Positions 47,195-57,840 of a stretch of DNA of 64,000 nt are shown here, in pieces. The stretch covers positions 1,426,001-1,490,000 of the forward strand of contig CADCSX010000012.1 in assembly GCA_902805475.1 (NCBI GenBank), written 5' to 3'. The position numbers and the translations under genes are program-made. Position 1 is the first letter of the stretch. Each line of letters begins with the position of its first letter. The notes beneath the pieces were generated by a model that had not been told where the DNA came from, searched no databases, and worked only from the letters and a program-made list of their open reading frames with translations. This DNA comes from Entonaema liquescens (lineage: Eukaryota; Ascomycota; Sordariomycetes; Xylariales; Xylariaceae).

Positions 47195-49329
47195 TTAAGC
47201 AGGTGACTTGCTCGAAGGCGCACCCGCGCCATTTTGACGAGCGTCGCCACCACTAACAGACAAACCACCCATACCGGAAGAGAGGAATGCAAACGGATCA
47301 TTTTCCGCCTGGGACGAGTAGAAGTTATTAGATGGTCCAGCCGACGCGGGGCCGTTGCTTGCAGACTGGAAAGCGGCTTCAGCGGCTCGGCTGTCGAACG
47401 GTCCTGCGGAATGCGCACCAGGAGCAGGTCCGAAATGGGTATTAAGGGAAGGGTACGGGGCAGCACCGCCACCAATGCCTGAGGGCAAGGCATAAGTGCT
47501 AGGTGGTCCTCCAAAGTGGTGGCCATAGCCGCCGGATGCTCCAAATGGGCCGGTAGCCGATGCGAATGGTCCTGGGCCCGGCGTCCCGGCCATGGAGCCG
47601 GAGCCCATACCGTAGCTAGACCCGCTATCCATTGGCGAAGGATAACCTGAATCAGCAACCACCGCAGCACCAGCACGGCTGGCGCCACATCGGAGGCAGC
47701 AAACATTCTTCGCAAAATTGTGGTAGCCACAAACTTCATTACCACACTTCCAATCTCCGGCTCGGAAAGGGACCACGCCACTGCCGCCCATGCGACCTCC
47801 TCCATGGCCCATGTTCCCGTGATGACCACCGTGGTGAGGCGGAGGGCCCATCATAGCCGGCGGGCCGTAACCGTAACCGTAACCCATGTCACCTTGCGGC
47901 CCGGCGCTTACTGCGGGGAACGAGCAGCGGAAGCAGGCTGTCCGTCTCTGGAAGTTGGAGAAGCCACACGAGGGGCATGTCCAGTCGCCAGGGCGGGGTC
48001 GGTTCTTGCTCGGTGGGAAAGGCGTCAGGATTTCAGCGGCTCGATCAAGCACGCGGCTAGAAGAGGGAGAAACCTCAATGGCCTTCTCATTTAAAGCACG
48101 ACCGTTCATGCAAAGGCTTTCGGCGGCCTAAAGTATCTTGGTTAGCAGACAACACGTGGCACAAGAGTATATATGTAATAACAAACCTCTTCGTGAGACG
48201 AAAATACAGCAAAGCCGGTACCTGTAGGCTTGTGCTGTTCCGGGGTACGTAAAGTCCAGAATGCAATTGGGCGACCACCAAATTGGGTAAACCAACTCTC
48301 AAGCTCCGACTGAGTAGTATCATGAGGCAACCCAGACATGTGCAGAACTTTGCTTCGCTCAGATAGGAATGCGCGGACATCGGCACGGGCATCCATAGGA
48401 CGGGTCAAGACGTCAGGGTGCTCCTGGGGTGGCTGGGACTTTCGAATCAGACCGCGCAAAACTCTAGCAAGAGTCACCGCCTCTTCCATAGCACGTCGGG
48501 GAGAAGCCGGGGCAAGTGCCTGCAAGTGAAAGGGGAGGTTATGCTTGATTGGGGCGCTAGATTGGACGGGCTCGACTTCGAGGGCAGCACAGATGTTGGA
48601 GAGCATCGAAGGGCCGAAGGGGAGGGATTCAGGATGATGCTGCTGCCATCGTTGGTATTCGGTGCGTAGATCAAATGTCCTCGAGTGTTGCAAGTAAGGA
48701 GGGAGCACAACGGCCTTGTCGCGAGCTTCGCGAGGGAGTTGGACACGAAGGTCCCAAGCATCGAGAGTGACGAAAACAAAGTCGAGATTTTGAGAGGTCA
48801 AGTGCTCAGAAGCAAAGGCATCGAAGCGGTTAACTGCGTCCCGGAAAGTTCCCGCGTTTCGTACATGTTCCCACGTCAAGGTTGTAAGACTAGCTAAAAG
48901 CGCGAAACATATAGGTATTAGTCCGACGAATCCAAAGATGCGTGCAGCAATAATAACAATGCACTAGGGAGTGAGGAAAAGGGGAAATAAAAAGGGGGGG
49001 AGGATAATTGATCCCGTAGCTACGACTTACTGCACAAGGGTGTAATAGGTGTGTTGATAGGTTTCACGAGTACGCTCTCACGATGGATCTAGCATTGGAG
49101 GAAATAAGTCAGCACGTCAAAGTTCCCCTTATAGCAACAAAACATGTTGATTCCCACTGCCTGTATCCCATACCTCTTCAAGCGACTTAGAGTCTAGGAG
49201 GATCCAGCCAAGCTCAATCACCTCTGCAGAATCCTTAGTCACATAGACGCCGTGCTCATCACAGGTGGTTGCTACATGGATAACGACGTAGCGGTCGATA
49301 TGAGGAGGGGGAGTCTGCTGGCTCGACAT
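47195..49329 (-). CDS. NRP1: RRM and double RanBP2 zinc-finger RNA-binding protein
   Basis: Four exons: 49174-49329, 49031-49088, 48187-48893 and 47195-48127; 617 residues. The first 240 residues form an exonuclease-like (RNase H fold) domain: YVVIHVATTCDEHGVY, EVIELGWILLDS, TSLTTLTWEHV, FVFVTLDAWDLRVQLP, then FDLRTEYQRWQQHH. An RRM follows (KVLHMSGLPHDTTQ, then GTGFAVFSSHEEA). Two RanBP2-type fingers come next: GDWTCPSCGFSNFQRRTACF with its last Cys just after, and GDWKCGNEVCGYHNF with CCLRC. The end is Gly/Ser/Pro-rich. This is the fungal orthologue group of yeast Nrp1, a stress-granule-associated RNA-binding protein. The catalytic Asp/Glu pair expected at the start of a DEDD nuclease is not evident, so the domain is probably non-catalytic. 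Divergent to PMP3. Confidence 0.92.
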
Positions 49330-51118
49330 GTTGGGCAGACTCGGTGCCTATGATTTATAGGGCGACGGTAACGGCGGTGTTGGTATTGTTAGGATTGGGA
49401 GTTTATGATACAGTAATTAAAGTCGGACTTGACGCGGTCTCGGTGTAGATTGTAAAGGTTGAAAGGTTACGACGGAAACCTGGTCAAGTTGAACTGAGCA
49501 GGTTTAAGAATTTGGGAAACCCGAAAAGTTCGAGAGGAATCGAGGGTCATAAAATGTGGGATCGAGAAAGGAGGTCAAAGGCGGTGGCCGAGGTGTCGTA
49601 GCAACGAGAGACTGGAGCTCCAGTTTGTTTTTTTTTAAATGTGGATGATTAATAAGAGGAAAAAAATAACCACAACGAGAGAGAGCCTTCAGGTGCAACG
49701 CGATAAGGTAGAACCCCCAACGTCGAAACAATAGTTGTTATTGTCCCTTTTTTTTATTCTCGTCCCGACAGGATTTTGACCTTTTAACCCCTGTTAAACC
49801 AGGCTTAAACCAGGCAGCTCCTCACAATACCGCAATGCCGCAATGCCGCAATATCGCAATACCGGGAATAGGGATCGAGCAGAGCGCCAAGGCAAGAAAG
49901 AGGAAGAGAAGAAAAAAAAAAGAAGAGAGAATAAGGGGGGGGGAGAAAAGAGGAGGGGATGATGTTCTGGAGAGGGATAAGAGAGAGTGATTCTGTTGTG
50001 CGCAAAAAGAGGAGAGGAAAAAAGAGTCACGACGAAGGACGAACACCTCCCGGGATTGCAGAGTTGCGTGGTGGGTTCGGTTGTAGCGAGAGCTGTTGGT
50101 TTTGGGCAGTGTGCATAGTTGATCAATCTCCTTATGATTGATTAATTGATTATTTTTTTTTCTCCTTCTTTTCCTTTTGGTAACCCCCTCTTCCCCTAAA
50201 CCTCTCCATTACCTAACTAAGCCAAGTCTCTCTTGCTACTAATTATTTTAGCCCGGACCCCGAAAGGTCTCTAAAAAAAAAATTTAGACGGTGTCGGAGA
50301 GCGTTGAAAAATGTGGGGTTGCCAGCTTGGTTCCATAAGTACCTATTATATTTACATGTATATAAAAGCGCCATCTATTCGTACTACTTAAGCAAATATA
50401 CAAGTACCTATACTTAATAGACATATAATAAGATGCCTGAGCTATGGCTAAGATTCGACTTACTATTAACTAGGTAATAACAAAATAACCTCTACGGCTA
50501 TTACTCTAATATAAATCAGATTATATACATATATACTATCATCTAAGTATCCACTGCGTGTATATATTTCTTGTCGCATATATTCCCAAGACCATATAAC
50601 AATGCTATACTTATATAGAATAAGGTAAGGGTGCGGGGTCCAAATGACAGCTACTACAACAAAAATTAACGTACGAGAAGTGAGATAGATGATACCTATG
50701 TTACCTGATATGTAGTTTCAATATGCTACATGCGGTACATGCGCATCGGTACCTCTCTCAAGCCCTGCAGATGCTTTACGTAAGGTACGCTGCTACAAAC
50801 CTACGTCATCGGCGTCGTCCCGCATCCCGAGACTAGAACAAATGTACAAAGCCAAAGTAAACCAATAACTACCTACATAATCGAGCGCGAGTACGCAACA
50901 ATTTCAATCATCGTAATTCCAATCAAACAAGAAAAAAAAAACCATATAACCTACAGCTTAGCCAAATAAAAGAAAATTGGAACCCTTCCTAAATTTTAAC
51001 AACATTGTGACACCCAACACCGGTAGCTATTAGGGGAATAACGTTATCTTACCTGCCTCAATATCCCCAACTCCTCACCAGCTACTTCTAACCCGCAAGC
51101 ATAGCCTACTTAATCAAA
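49330..51118. promoter_or_regulatory. Divergent upstream region, NRP1 / PMP3
   Basis: About 1.8 kb between divergent start codons. It holds an 8 bp tandem repeat (49823-49862), a purine-rich run with G9 (49894-49950), and CCCCT/AGGGG pentamers (for example near 50184-50197 and 51031) that match the yeast stress-response element. Frames on the minus strand (49504-49731, 49794-50126) are low-complexity and rejected. Confidence 0.5.
49823..49862. repeat. 8 bp tandem repeat, CGCAATGC-type
   Basis: Five tandem units: CACAATAC, CGCAATGC, CGCAATGC, CGCAATAT, CGCAATAC. It lies in the NRP1 upstream region. Confidence 0.8.
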
Positions 51119-51546
51119 ATGGGTGCTGTTTCAGCTATACTCCTCGTTCTCATTACCATTCTTTGTGAGTAGCTAGAAAACATCGGTGTCCAAACTGGTT
51201 ATGTAACGATCTAACTCGGCTACTATCTAGTTCCTCCCATTGGTGTTTGGGCGATTGCTGGATGTGGTGCCGATCTGCTTATCAACATCTGCTTTACAGT
51301 CCTCGGGTATGTGATAAAGCAAGATTCTTATTCCGTGAAACTATACGAGAAACATAGCTGATAGGCCAGAGCAGATACCTCCCAGGCCATATACACGCCT
51401 TCTACCTCGAGTACATCTACTATGATCGTCGAGAACAAGCCAGGGAGGGTCGCTATGCCGCCCGCCGGGCTCCCGGTGTGTACAGCGACCGTGTGCAAAC
51501 TGGTGGCCACGGGTATGGTACAATGGTTCCGCCCGGTACTCACTAA
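51119..51546 (+). CDS. PMP3: PMP3/UPF0057 plasma membrane proteolipid
   Basis: Three exons: 51119-51164, 51231-51306 and 51375-51546; 97 residues. The two-helix hydrophobic core is unmistakable: LLVLITILFPPIGVWAIAGC and DLLINICFTVLGYLPGHIHA, followed by FYLEYIYYDRRE. Pmp3 proteins sit in the plasma membrane, influence membrane potential and salt tolerance, and are often stress-induced. The C-terminal extension of about 40 residues after the core (rich in Arg, Gly and Tyr) is common in filamentous fungi and absent from the 55-residue yeast protein. Both introns sit inside the conserved core and preserve frame. Confidence 0.95.
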
Positions 51547-52386
51547 ATAGTTGGTATAAGAAGAGGGAGCAGGCGTTCTATAATTCTGGAGTGCTAGGGG
51601 GATTTTGATGCTTTTAAAGGTCTCTTTTAGTCGGTACGTATTCGCAGTACATTAAGTATTAATTCGAGACGGTCTTTCAGTTTTTTAATTTTACTTTATT
51701 TTTATATCACCAGACCAAGATTGTTACCTTTGATATACTGGAAGAGAAGTACTTATGTTTTTCCAAATACCTATGGAAGAGATGCATTCGAGGAATATGC
51801 CATTACATACGGATCCGTATAAATCATATGATACAATGATAGGTACTTAACCTTAAGGTACCTGATTGCCCTTTCCTTATGTGGTGTAGGTATTTTAGTA
51901 CTATGGAATGATCGGTAAGTCCCGTAAAGTTAAATATGTTAAGTAAGCAACAGCCCCTCCCTAAAATACATAATGTACGTAACTGTATAAGGTATCTTAC
52001 CTACCCACTCTCTACCACTCAAATAGCACCACGACTCTGTGCAGCTTACCCCGGTTCTTCGTCCATCTCCTCTCGAGAAATCAAACCGAGAGCAAAACGA
52101 ACAACATTAAACAAGCTCGTCTCCGGTTCGAACCACATGTCCCGCCTACGCGCCGACGAATCATCCTATTTCTCTAGCTCCGACGCAGGGAATCACATCC
52201 ATTAACTACGAGAACGTCAAGCCCTTCCTGTTGGCTGGCACAGCATATCGCCTAATACTACTTACAATCAGCCCAGCTACTGGCTTGTTTGGCTTGTTTA
52301 GCTTGTCTAAGCACGTCTAAGCACTTCAAACATCCTCCAGCCTACATATCTCTCGTATATACACCGAGCCTGCATCTTTATAGAAT
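51547..52386. other. Intergenic; one weak small ORF
   Basis: About 840 bp between PMP3 and the disordered-protein gene. It contains GGTACTTAACCTTAAGGTACC-like inverted motifs at about 51842-51862. The only candidate coding sequence is the weak frame at 51936-52205, listed separately. Confidence 0.55.
51936..52205 (+). CDS. Possible small protein, uncertain
   Basis: Frame of 89 codons from ATG 51936 to TAA. The second half (SSISSREIKPRAKRTTLNKL, then SRLRADESSYFSSSDAGN) has a composition like real fungal protein and few rare codons. However, a good GTACGT...AAATAG intron could splice into another frame, and there is no recognised domain. It could instead be a 5' leader exon of the gene at 52387. 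Treat as unproven. Confidence 0.25.
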   Translation: MLSKQQPLPKIHNVRNCIRYLTYPLSTTQIAPRLCAAYPGSSSISSREIKPRAKRTTLNKLVSGSNHMSRLRADESSYFSSSDAGNHIH

Positions 52387-53901
52387 ATGGCCGACACATC
52401 ATATCCTTCAACCCACCCGCCTCCTCAGCTTCGTAGTCACTCCCCTCCTCCTCGTCTACGGACTCATCCACAGACTAGTACCACAACCAGTAGTCCTCCG
52501 AATGATAGCAATTTCCCTCGGCGTTCACTACCCTTCGCTTTCCCTGCCCTCTTCCCCAAGATTAGTTCATCCACCTTTCTCGTACCGAGCACTGCCGAGG
52601 GAAAACCAATCCCTCTCGACGACTCTACCGCTGCCCATCGTACCACTGCCCTACGCCAGCTAAGTCGTTCTCAACCGTCCTCACGCCAACGCCACTCCAG
52701 AGCGAAACCCCCGCCCGGCGTCAAGAGTTCAACAACCGGTACTTATTCGCAACCCGTCGTAGTGCGTACATATCCCGGGGCGTCTTCGTCGTCATCGACA
52801 GTAAAGGGACCCGTGTCTGTCTCCAGTATCACGTCTTCACAAAATAATAATTCGTCCCAACGTATTAAACGGAATAGCATGACGAAGGACAAGATGCGTC
52901 GTAAAGGAACCGAAAAGAGGCGTGCAACGATCGATGCCAAACTACCCCCTCTTGAATCATTCACCTTTAAGAGTATTATAGCAGATATTCAGCAGGACGT
53001 TGGCGCAGATCTGGACCGGATAGCAGAGATCTGTGCACGCACGAAATACTCTCTTAGCAACCAGTACGAGGTCCACATTGCCCCTCAAGGGTCAGGATCG
53101 GGATTTTTAGGACAATCATCTACAACCTTAAGGCATCATGCTCCTTCGGGGCCTACGTCGCAGGCGGTGTCAAGCGATGACGAGCATGCGGGTTCCATAC
53201 AGAGGAAAAGAAGGAGCACTGCTCGGCGAAGAAATACCGCCTATGGCACTTTGGAAACAATTATGAGTTCGAGCAGGTCTTCGGATGAAGATAAAAGCAA
53301 TAAAAAGCCTGCCGCCCAGATTATAGAGGAAGTAAGTCGTACTACTATGGGTACCAACGATGAGAGCGCTAGTGCGAATAGTACGGAGGCCCAGGCTAGT
53401 AGTGAACAGCAGGACGACCAACAAGGCTCACTCTCATCAAAGCCGGCTCTATTCGCAACGGCCATTATGGACAGGTCTCGGGGTCAGGCACAGGGCAGTG
53501 CCTCTCCGCCAGGGGCACCGGGCGTAGTCTTGCTCAGCAGTCCTGCAGAGCCACGAACGTCACAGAATCACCTTGAAACCAAGACATCACCTATAGGATC
53601 CACTGGAAGATATTATACACGCGAGCCTCTATCGAGGGTACCAAAAGCAGTTGCATCAAAATCCGTAGCTGCTGCAGATATCACCACACCCGAAGAGCCA
53701 AAGAGTCCTCCAGGTCTCTTGTCTGGTTTTAGTGCGTGGATGCCTTGGAAAGGAACAAAGCCTTTTCCCGACATCTCTGGGCAAGACTCCGAGGCGGCTG
53801 GGGGCTATTCATCTTACGCCGAAGGTAGTTTACGAGAATTACTCAGATCAACAGAGCAAGTTGGAGACACAGCGAAAAGGGATATCAATTCAACCGCGTG
53901 A
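52387..53901 (+). CDS. Hypothetical disordered protein, 504 aa
   Basis: Single exon from ATG 52387 to TGA 53899-53901. The first 170 residues are Pro/Ser/Thr-rich and disordered, with a basic patch (RIKRNSMTKDKMRRKGTEKRR) that could be a nuclear localisation signal. A short probably folded helical core follows (about residues 185-230: LPPLESFTFKSIIADIQQDV, LDRIAEICARTKYSLSNQYE). A second basic patch (IQRKRRSTARRRNTAYGTLE) and a long Ser/Gln/Glu-rich tail complete it. The core pattern (regular leucines, AEICARTKYSLSNQYEVH) looks like a conserved fungal family, but I cannot name it. The basic patches suggest a nuclear, possibly nucleic-acid-associated protein; this is inference. Confidence 0.75.
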   Translation: MADTSYPSTHPPPQLRSHSPPPRLRTHPQTSTTTSSPPNDSNFPRRSLPFAFPALFPKISSSTFLVPSTAEGKPIPLDDSTAAHRTTALRQLSRSQPSSRQRHSRAKPPPGVKSSTTGTYSQPVVVRTYPGASSSSSTVKGPVSVSSITSSQNNNSSQRIKRNSMTKDKMRRKGTEKRRATIDAKLPPLESFTFKSIIADIQQDVGADLDRIAEICARTKYSLSNQYEVHIAPQGSGSGFLGQSSTTLRHHAPSGPTSQAVSSDDEHAGSIQRKRRSTARRRNTAYGTLETIMSSSRSSDEDKSNKKPAAQIIEEVSRTTMGTNDESASANSTEAQASSEQQDDQQGSLSSKPALFATAIMDRSRGQAQGSASPPGAPGVVLLSSPAEPRTSQNHLETKTSPIGSTGRYYTREPLSRVPKAVASKSVAAADITTPEEPKSPPGLLSGFSAWMPWKGTKPFPDISGQDSEAAGGYSSYAEGSLRELLRSTEQVGDTAKRDINSTA

Positions 53902-54938
53902 AGTTTGTGAGGTTTGTTAGCTCGTAACACTTGTTAGGCACTGCCTTTTACGGGGATGTTCTAGAAGCGAGGCGTCTAGTAATTATCATAGCAGATGGAA
54001 GAGAGAAACATACGATGTCCACCAATAGGGGCTACCGTGGTGAATACTTTCCCATGTTATACTTCAGGATATTACTATTGGGAGATGGTGAATCATCCAG
54101 CTAATAGGAGAGAAAGATACCCAACTATGTCACTAGACAAATAAAATGCAGAAACAAGTCCACTTGTTGAACCTGATACCCAACCTATTTACCTTTAGAT
54201 AGTTTGAAGCTATTTTTTAGGTTAATGGAACTTACATTTTGATTTGCCAGGAGTCATAATGTAAATTGAAAGTCAGTGTGATATTGCCCTAAACGTTGAT
54301 ATTAAGATTACCTAGCGTAAGTAGTTGGGATGAATCTTTGATTTACTTCACGTTCATAGTATTCTGCAGCCGGCCATGACCTTTAGAGCCTCAAATAGCT
54401 ACTACGGCGTGCATGCATTATCCACTTCATATATCGTCACTATAGGCTAGGTAGTCACGGGGACAACTTAAATATATAGGTTCTTGTAAACACTGTCATG
54501 TTTAAGAAGATGGGTTCGACGTTTCGTAGGCTTCTAAAACGTCAAGGGGAAGTGTTGAGACTTCTTGGCGTAGAATGAAACACCATCGTAGAGACCCCTT
54601 AGCTAAGGCAGCATGGACACATACCAATGATAATAGCGAATTCGGAGAGTTGGTGAAACTAACACCTATCCGGTGAGCTTCTAGAACCTCATCATCACCA
54701 GAGCTCCGTTGCAGCATCGCAGCCGGGACCCCATCATTTGTGGTTAGCATGTTCTGTGGACATGAGCTGTGAAGACCAACCTTCTCACTTTCGAAGATAA
54801 ATACTCGTCCTTATCACCATTCTCTATTGGAGTTGGTTCCTTCTCCATTCATTTCTATTGTGTCATTTATAGCATAGCCATTTTCTCTTTCACATAGCCT
54901 TCAATTTGTTGCTGGTCAACACTATTCATATAGCCAAA
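53902..54938. other. Intergenic, nothing firm
   Basis: About 1 kb. A minus frame of 82 codons at 54502-54750 has moderately protein-like composition but no motif, signal peptide or splice-linked extension. CT-rich leader precedes the secreted-protein gene. No gene accepted. Confidence 0.55.
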
Positions 54939-55277
54939 ATGCAGATCTCCGCCTTCGTCTCCATTCTTCTTGGCACCGCAGTGCTTGCTGCGCCTATCGT
55001 ATGGATATTTTGACTATTTTATCTCATAACTTCTAAGCAGTAGCTAATAACCCTCTAGAACCGCACCTCGAGCAACAGCGATGATACTGACGCAACTACC
55101 GGGTCGGCCCAAGACGCACTTACACGTGGCTTCGGGCTCGACGCCGACACCATTGCTGAACTAACAAAGCAATTCCCCAACGAGCCCAGCGCGGAGGATT
55201 GCGCTTCGCAGAACTTGTCGTTCGGCCAGCAGCGTCAGTGTATCGATGCTGGTCTCCTAGACGACCCTAGCTTTTAG
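54939..55277 (+). CDS. Small secreted protein, candidate effector
   Basis: Two exons, 54939-54998 and 55059-55277; 92 residues. The first exon is exactly a signal peptide (MQISAFVSILLGTAVLAAPI), with cleavage expected after LAA. The mature part of about 74 residues is acidic, begins with an NRT glycosylation sequon and Asp/Thr/Ser-rich stretch, and has two cysteines (in EDCASQ and RQCIDAG) that could form one disulphide. The end is DDPSF. An intron placed right after the signal-peptide exon is common in secreted fungal proteins. There is no recognised domain. Size and layout fit the small secreted protein class that includes effectors, but nothing shows interaction with a host. Confidence 0.8.
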
Positions 55278-55880
55278 TCGATGACCTCGACGTAAGGGTG
55301 GAATGTCATCGGCGAGTTGCTTGAATGATTAATGACTATAATTGAAGGAAGGCTTGTGGATCAAACGCCAAATAGTTAAGAGAACAATATAATAATATAA
55401 TTATCATTGTTCTTAAAAACCCCCTGGAAAAAAAAAACCAATAAAATGAATGCATAACAACCCTTTACTCTACACCTGGCCTTTGATGGGTAGTAGAGTC
55501 CACCTGCCGATAGGTATGCCTGCTTAGTAGATATCCCGCGTACTATCTGAGTCGAATATTGGATTTGCTTTGCAGAAGTGGACCATACCTATTTTACCAG
55601 TGAGGTCGTTAGAACACCCTCAAGAGGCTAGACCAAGCATTAAGTTGAACCAACGTTGCCGTATTGTGATTTCTAATATGTCGAAGAACCGGCCAAATTG
55701 GCCGCTGAAGGTCTCTATAAATACCCACCCCAAATTCAGTATATTAGATTGCTATCCATTGAATATCAAACCCCTTTCTTCGTTTAATATATACATCTGC
55801 TTCCGTTACAGCTCTCTCTCAACCATCTCCCCTATATTCTATCAGCCACGCAACTTTCCAAGGACCCTCTCGACAGCACC
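55278..55880. other. Intergenic, nothing seen
   Basis: About 600 bp, AT-rich. The plus frame 55570-55911 overlaps the SDR start in another frame and is a shadow. CT-rich leader at 55800-55875 fits the SDR 5' region. Confidence 0.55.
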
Positions 55881-57108
55881 ATGGTTTCAGACAAATCAGG
55901 CAACGAACTAGCGCTCGCAGTCGCACCCGCGATCAATGGGAAAGTTATCCTTACCACAGGCGTCACCCTCGGAGGCTTGGGTGGAGGTTTTGTTCTCGCC
56001 GTCGCCCGAGCTCAACCTTCGATGCTTATACTTGCGGGGAGGAGCGTAGTCAAGGTCGAAGAAACGGCAAAAGCAATTTCTGACAAGTTCCCTAGTGTTA
56101 AGGTCCGCACACTTGAGTTAGACCTGGTGTCGTTATCTGCTGTACGCAAGGCTGCTGACACGGTCAACGAGTGGGCCGATGTCCCTCGTATCGATGTTCT
56201 CGTAAATAATGCAGGTGTCATGGCTGTAGATTGGGTTCTATCCCCGGACGGATACGAAAGCCAACTAGCTATTAACCACCTCGGGCACTTCCTATTCACT
56301 AACCTAATCATGCCTAAAATCCTCAAATCCCCTAAGCCACGTATTGTGGCTGTCTCCAGCAATGGACACAGACTCAGTCCTTTCCGCTTCGATGACTGGA
56401 ACTTTAGGGTATATCTTCTACATTTTCATCCCTTTTAAAGTTCCCCTACAAATTATCTCACAGTGATATTCGGTTTATACATGACTCCGGCTAACAAAAT
56501 ATGCCTATAGAACGGCGAGTGCTATAACAAATGGCTAGGCTACGGTCAGTCAAAGACAGCTAATATGCTAATGGCTATCTCCTTGGCGGAGAAGCTCGGT
56601 AAGAAGCATAATCTGTTAGCTTTCAGCGTGCAACCTGGGTTGGTTGTATCGAACCTTGGTTCACACCTGAGGTTGTTTGGCGAAGATGCCTCCGATATGG
56701 AATCGATGAGTAAGCTTTTCTATTGGTTGTCTCAAAACACCTTCAAGCGTAGGCTAAACATCCAATAGGAGAGATTGATCGACTTTTCGGGAACGGTCTC
56801 GCATGGGTTGACTTTGCGACTACATTTAAAGCACAGACGCCAGAAGAGGCAGCGAGTAATCTCGTATACGCAGGTTTCCATGGTGAACCCATAGGTAAGA
56901 TACATACATCACACAACATGTGGAAACCTACAAAGCTCCTAGGAGTATATTAATGACGAGTATAGGTGACAATGGAGTTTACATAGAGAAGTGTCGAGTG
57001 GCGAATCCATGGACGGATATTTTAAAGCCTTGGGCAACAAGTCCAATTGAGGCAGAAAGACTATGGAGGTTGAGTGAGAAACTTGTTGGACAAGAGTTCA
57101 CGTATTAA
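55881..57108 (+). CDS. Short-chain dehydrogenase/reductase
   Basis: Four exons: 55881-56408, 56511-56709, 56769-56894 and 56966-57108; 331 residues. The Rossmann cofactor loop is TTGVTLGGLG (residues 25-34; a variant of TGxxxGxG), with LAGRS at the end of the second strand, which favours NADP(H). NNAG is at 109-112, the catalytic Asn at about 132 (INHLGH), Ser about 160 (AVSSNGHR) and the catalytic YxxxK as Y187-K191 (YGQSK). The overall pattern resembles the retinol-dehydrogenase/WW-domain-oxidoreductase-like group of fungal SDRs. The substrate is not predictable. The insertion of extra glycines in the cofactor loop is slightly unusual. All introns keep frame. It is near a small secreted protein and transposon remnants, so it may be accessory. 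Confidence 0.9.
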
Positions 57109-57312
57109 AGAACAAAGCGATATGATTGGTTTATGCCGCTCAAAATAAAAAAGGTTAATATGCCTAGGTATTCAATAGATTTTTTAAAAAAAAATATTTT
57201 CTGATTCAGATACGGATTCTGATATTGACTCTGATTACGAATCTACGGAGACTCTGCAATTCTATCATGGATTCATAATAGAATACAAGGAGTAGGGTCT
57301 GACCATGGCTAA

Positions 57313-57570
57313 TCGAAAGGACATCGCCAAAAACATGATACGTTCGCGGAGGTTGACGTCGGTGTCAAGCCCGAGTTCACTATTTGGTCGTGGGGTCAGA
57401 CGGGCAGTACGCCCCCTGACGACGGCATGGCGCTTAAAATGTGCCGGCTTTCGGGCATCGCGGCTAATGATCCCGGGTTTGCGCTACTTTCGTTCGATCC
57501 GTGGTATAATGGAAAGCCATATCCGTACGATTACACCAAGGCTTATGTGAAGAGGTCGAATGGATCTTAG
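57313..57570 (+). pseudogene. Orphan coding fragment, 3' end of a lost gene?
   Basis: An open frame of 85 codons without a start codon near its beginning (TAA at 57310-57312) ends at TAG 57568-57570. The translation is protein-like: KPEFTIWSWGQTGSTPPDDG, then CRLSGIAANDPGFALLSFDP and WYNGKPYPYDYTKAYVKRSN. Its GC content is much higher than that of the flanks. It looks like the C-terminal exon of a gene whose 5' part is missing. Upstream (57203-57294), in another frame, is a short Ser/Asp-rich stretch. The family is not recognised. Confidence 0.35.
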
Positions 57571-57840
57571 GCCTTAGTGTCAGAAGCTCTGCTCTACTCT
57601 GCTATAACAGTCAAGCCTGGTATAGAAATAAATAGTTTTCTATGTATATACATACTTAGATAAATACCTAGGTAGCCAGTTAACTAATAACTTAAGTATC
57701 TCAATACTCGGACCAGAACGCTTCGAAGTACCGTGCTACGCACGAATCTTTTTTAGCCAATCAAAACTCGTAAAAATAGCTGTAAGATTCCTCGCGTTCT
57801 ATGCAAAATATGGTTCTATGCTCTACGCTACGGTATAGTA

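Noticed and set aside
49794..50126. Overlapping minus-strand frames of 66-110 codons
   Set aside because: Low-complexity Ser/Leu/Phe/Pro reading of a purine-rich tract and tandem repeat.
52120..52150. GGTTCGAACC, resembling a tRNA B-box
   Set aside because: No matching acceptor stem, T-stem pairing or A-box at the right distance.
54502..54750. 82-codon minus-strand frame
   Set aside because: Moderately protein-like, but no domain, signal peptide or good splice partners; below the threshold for a gene call.
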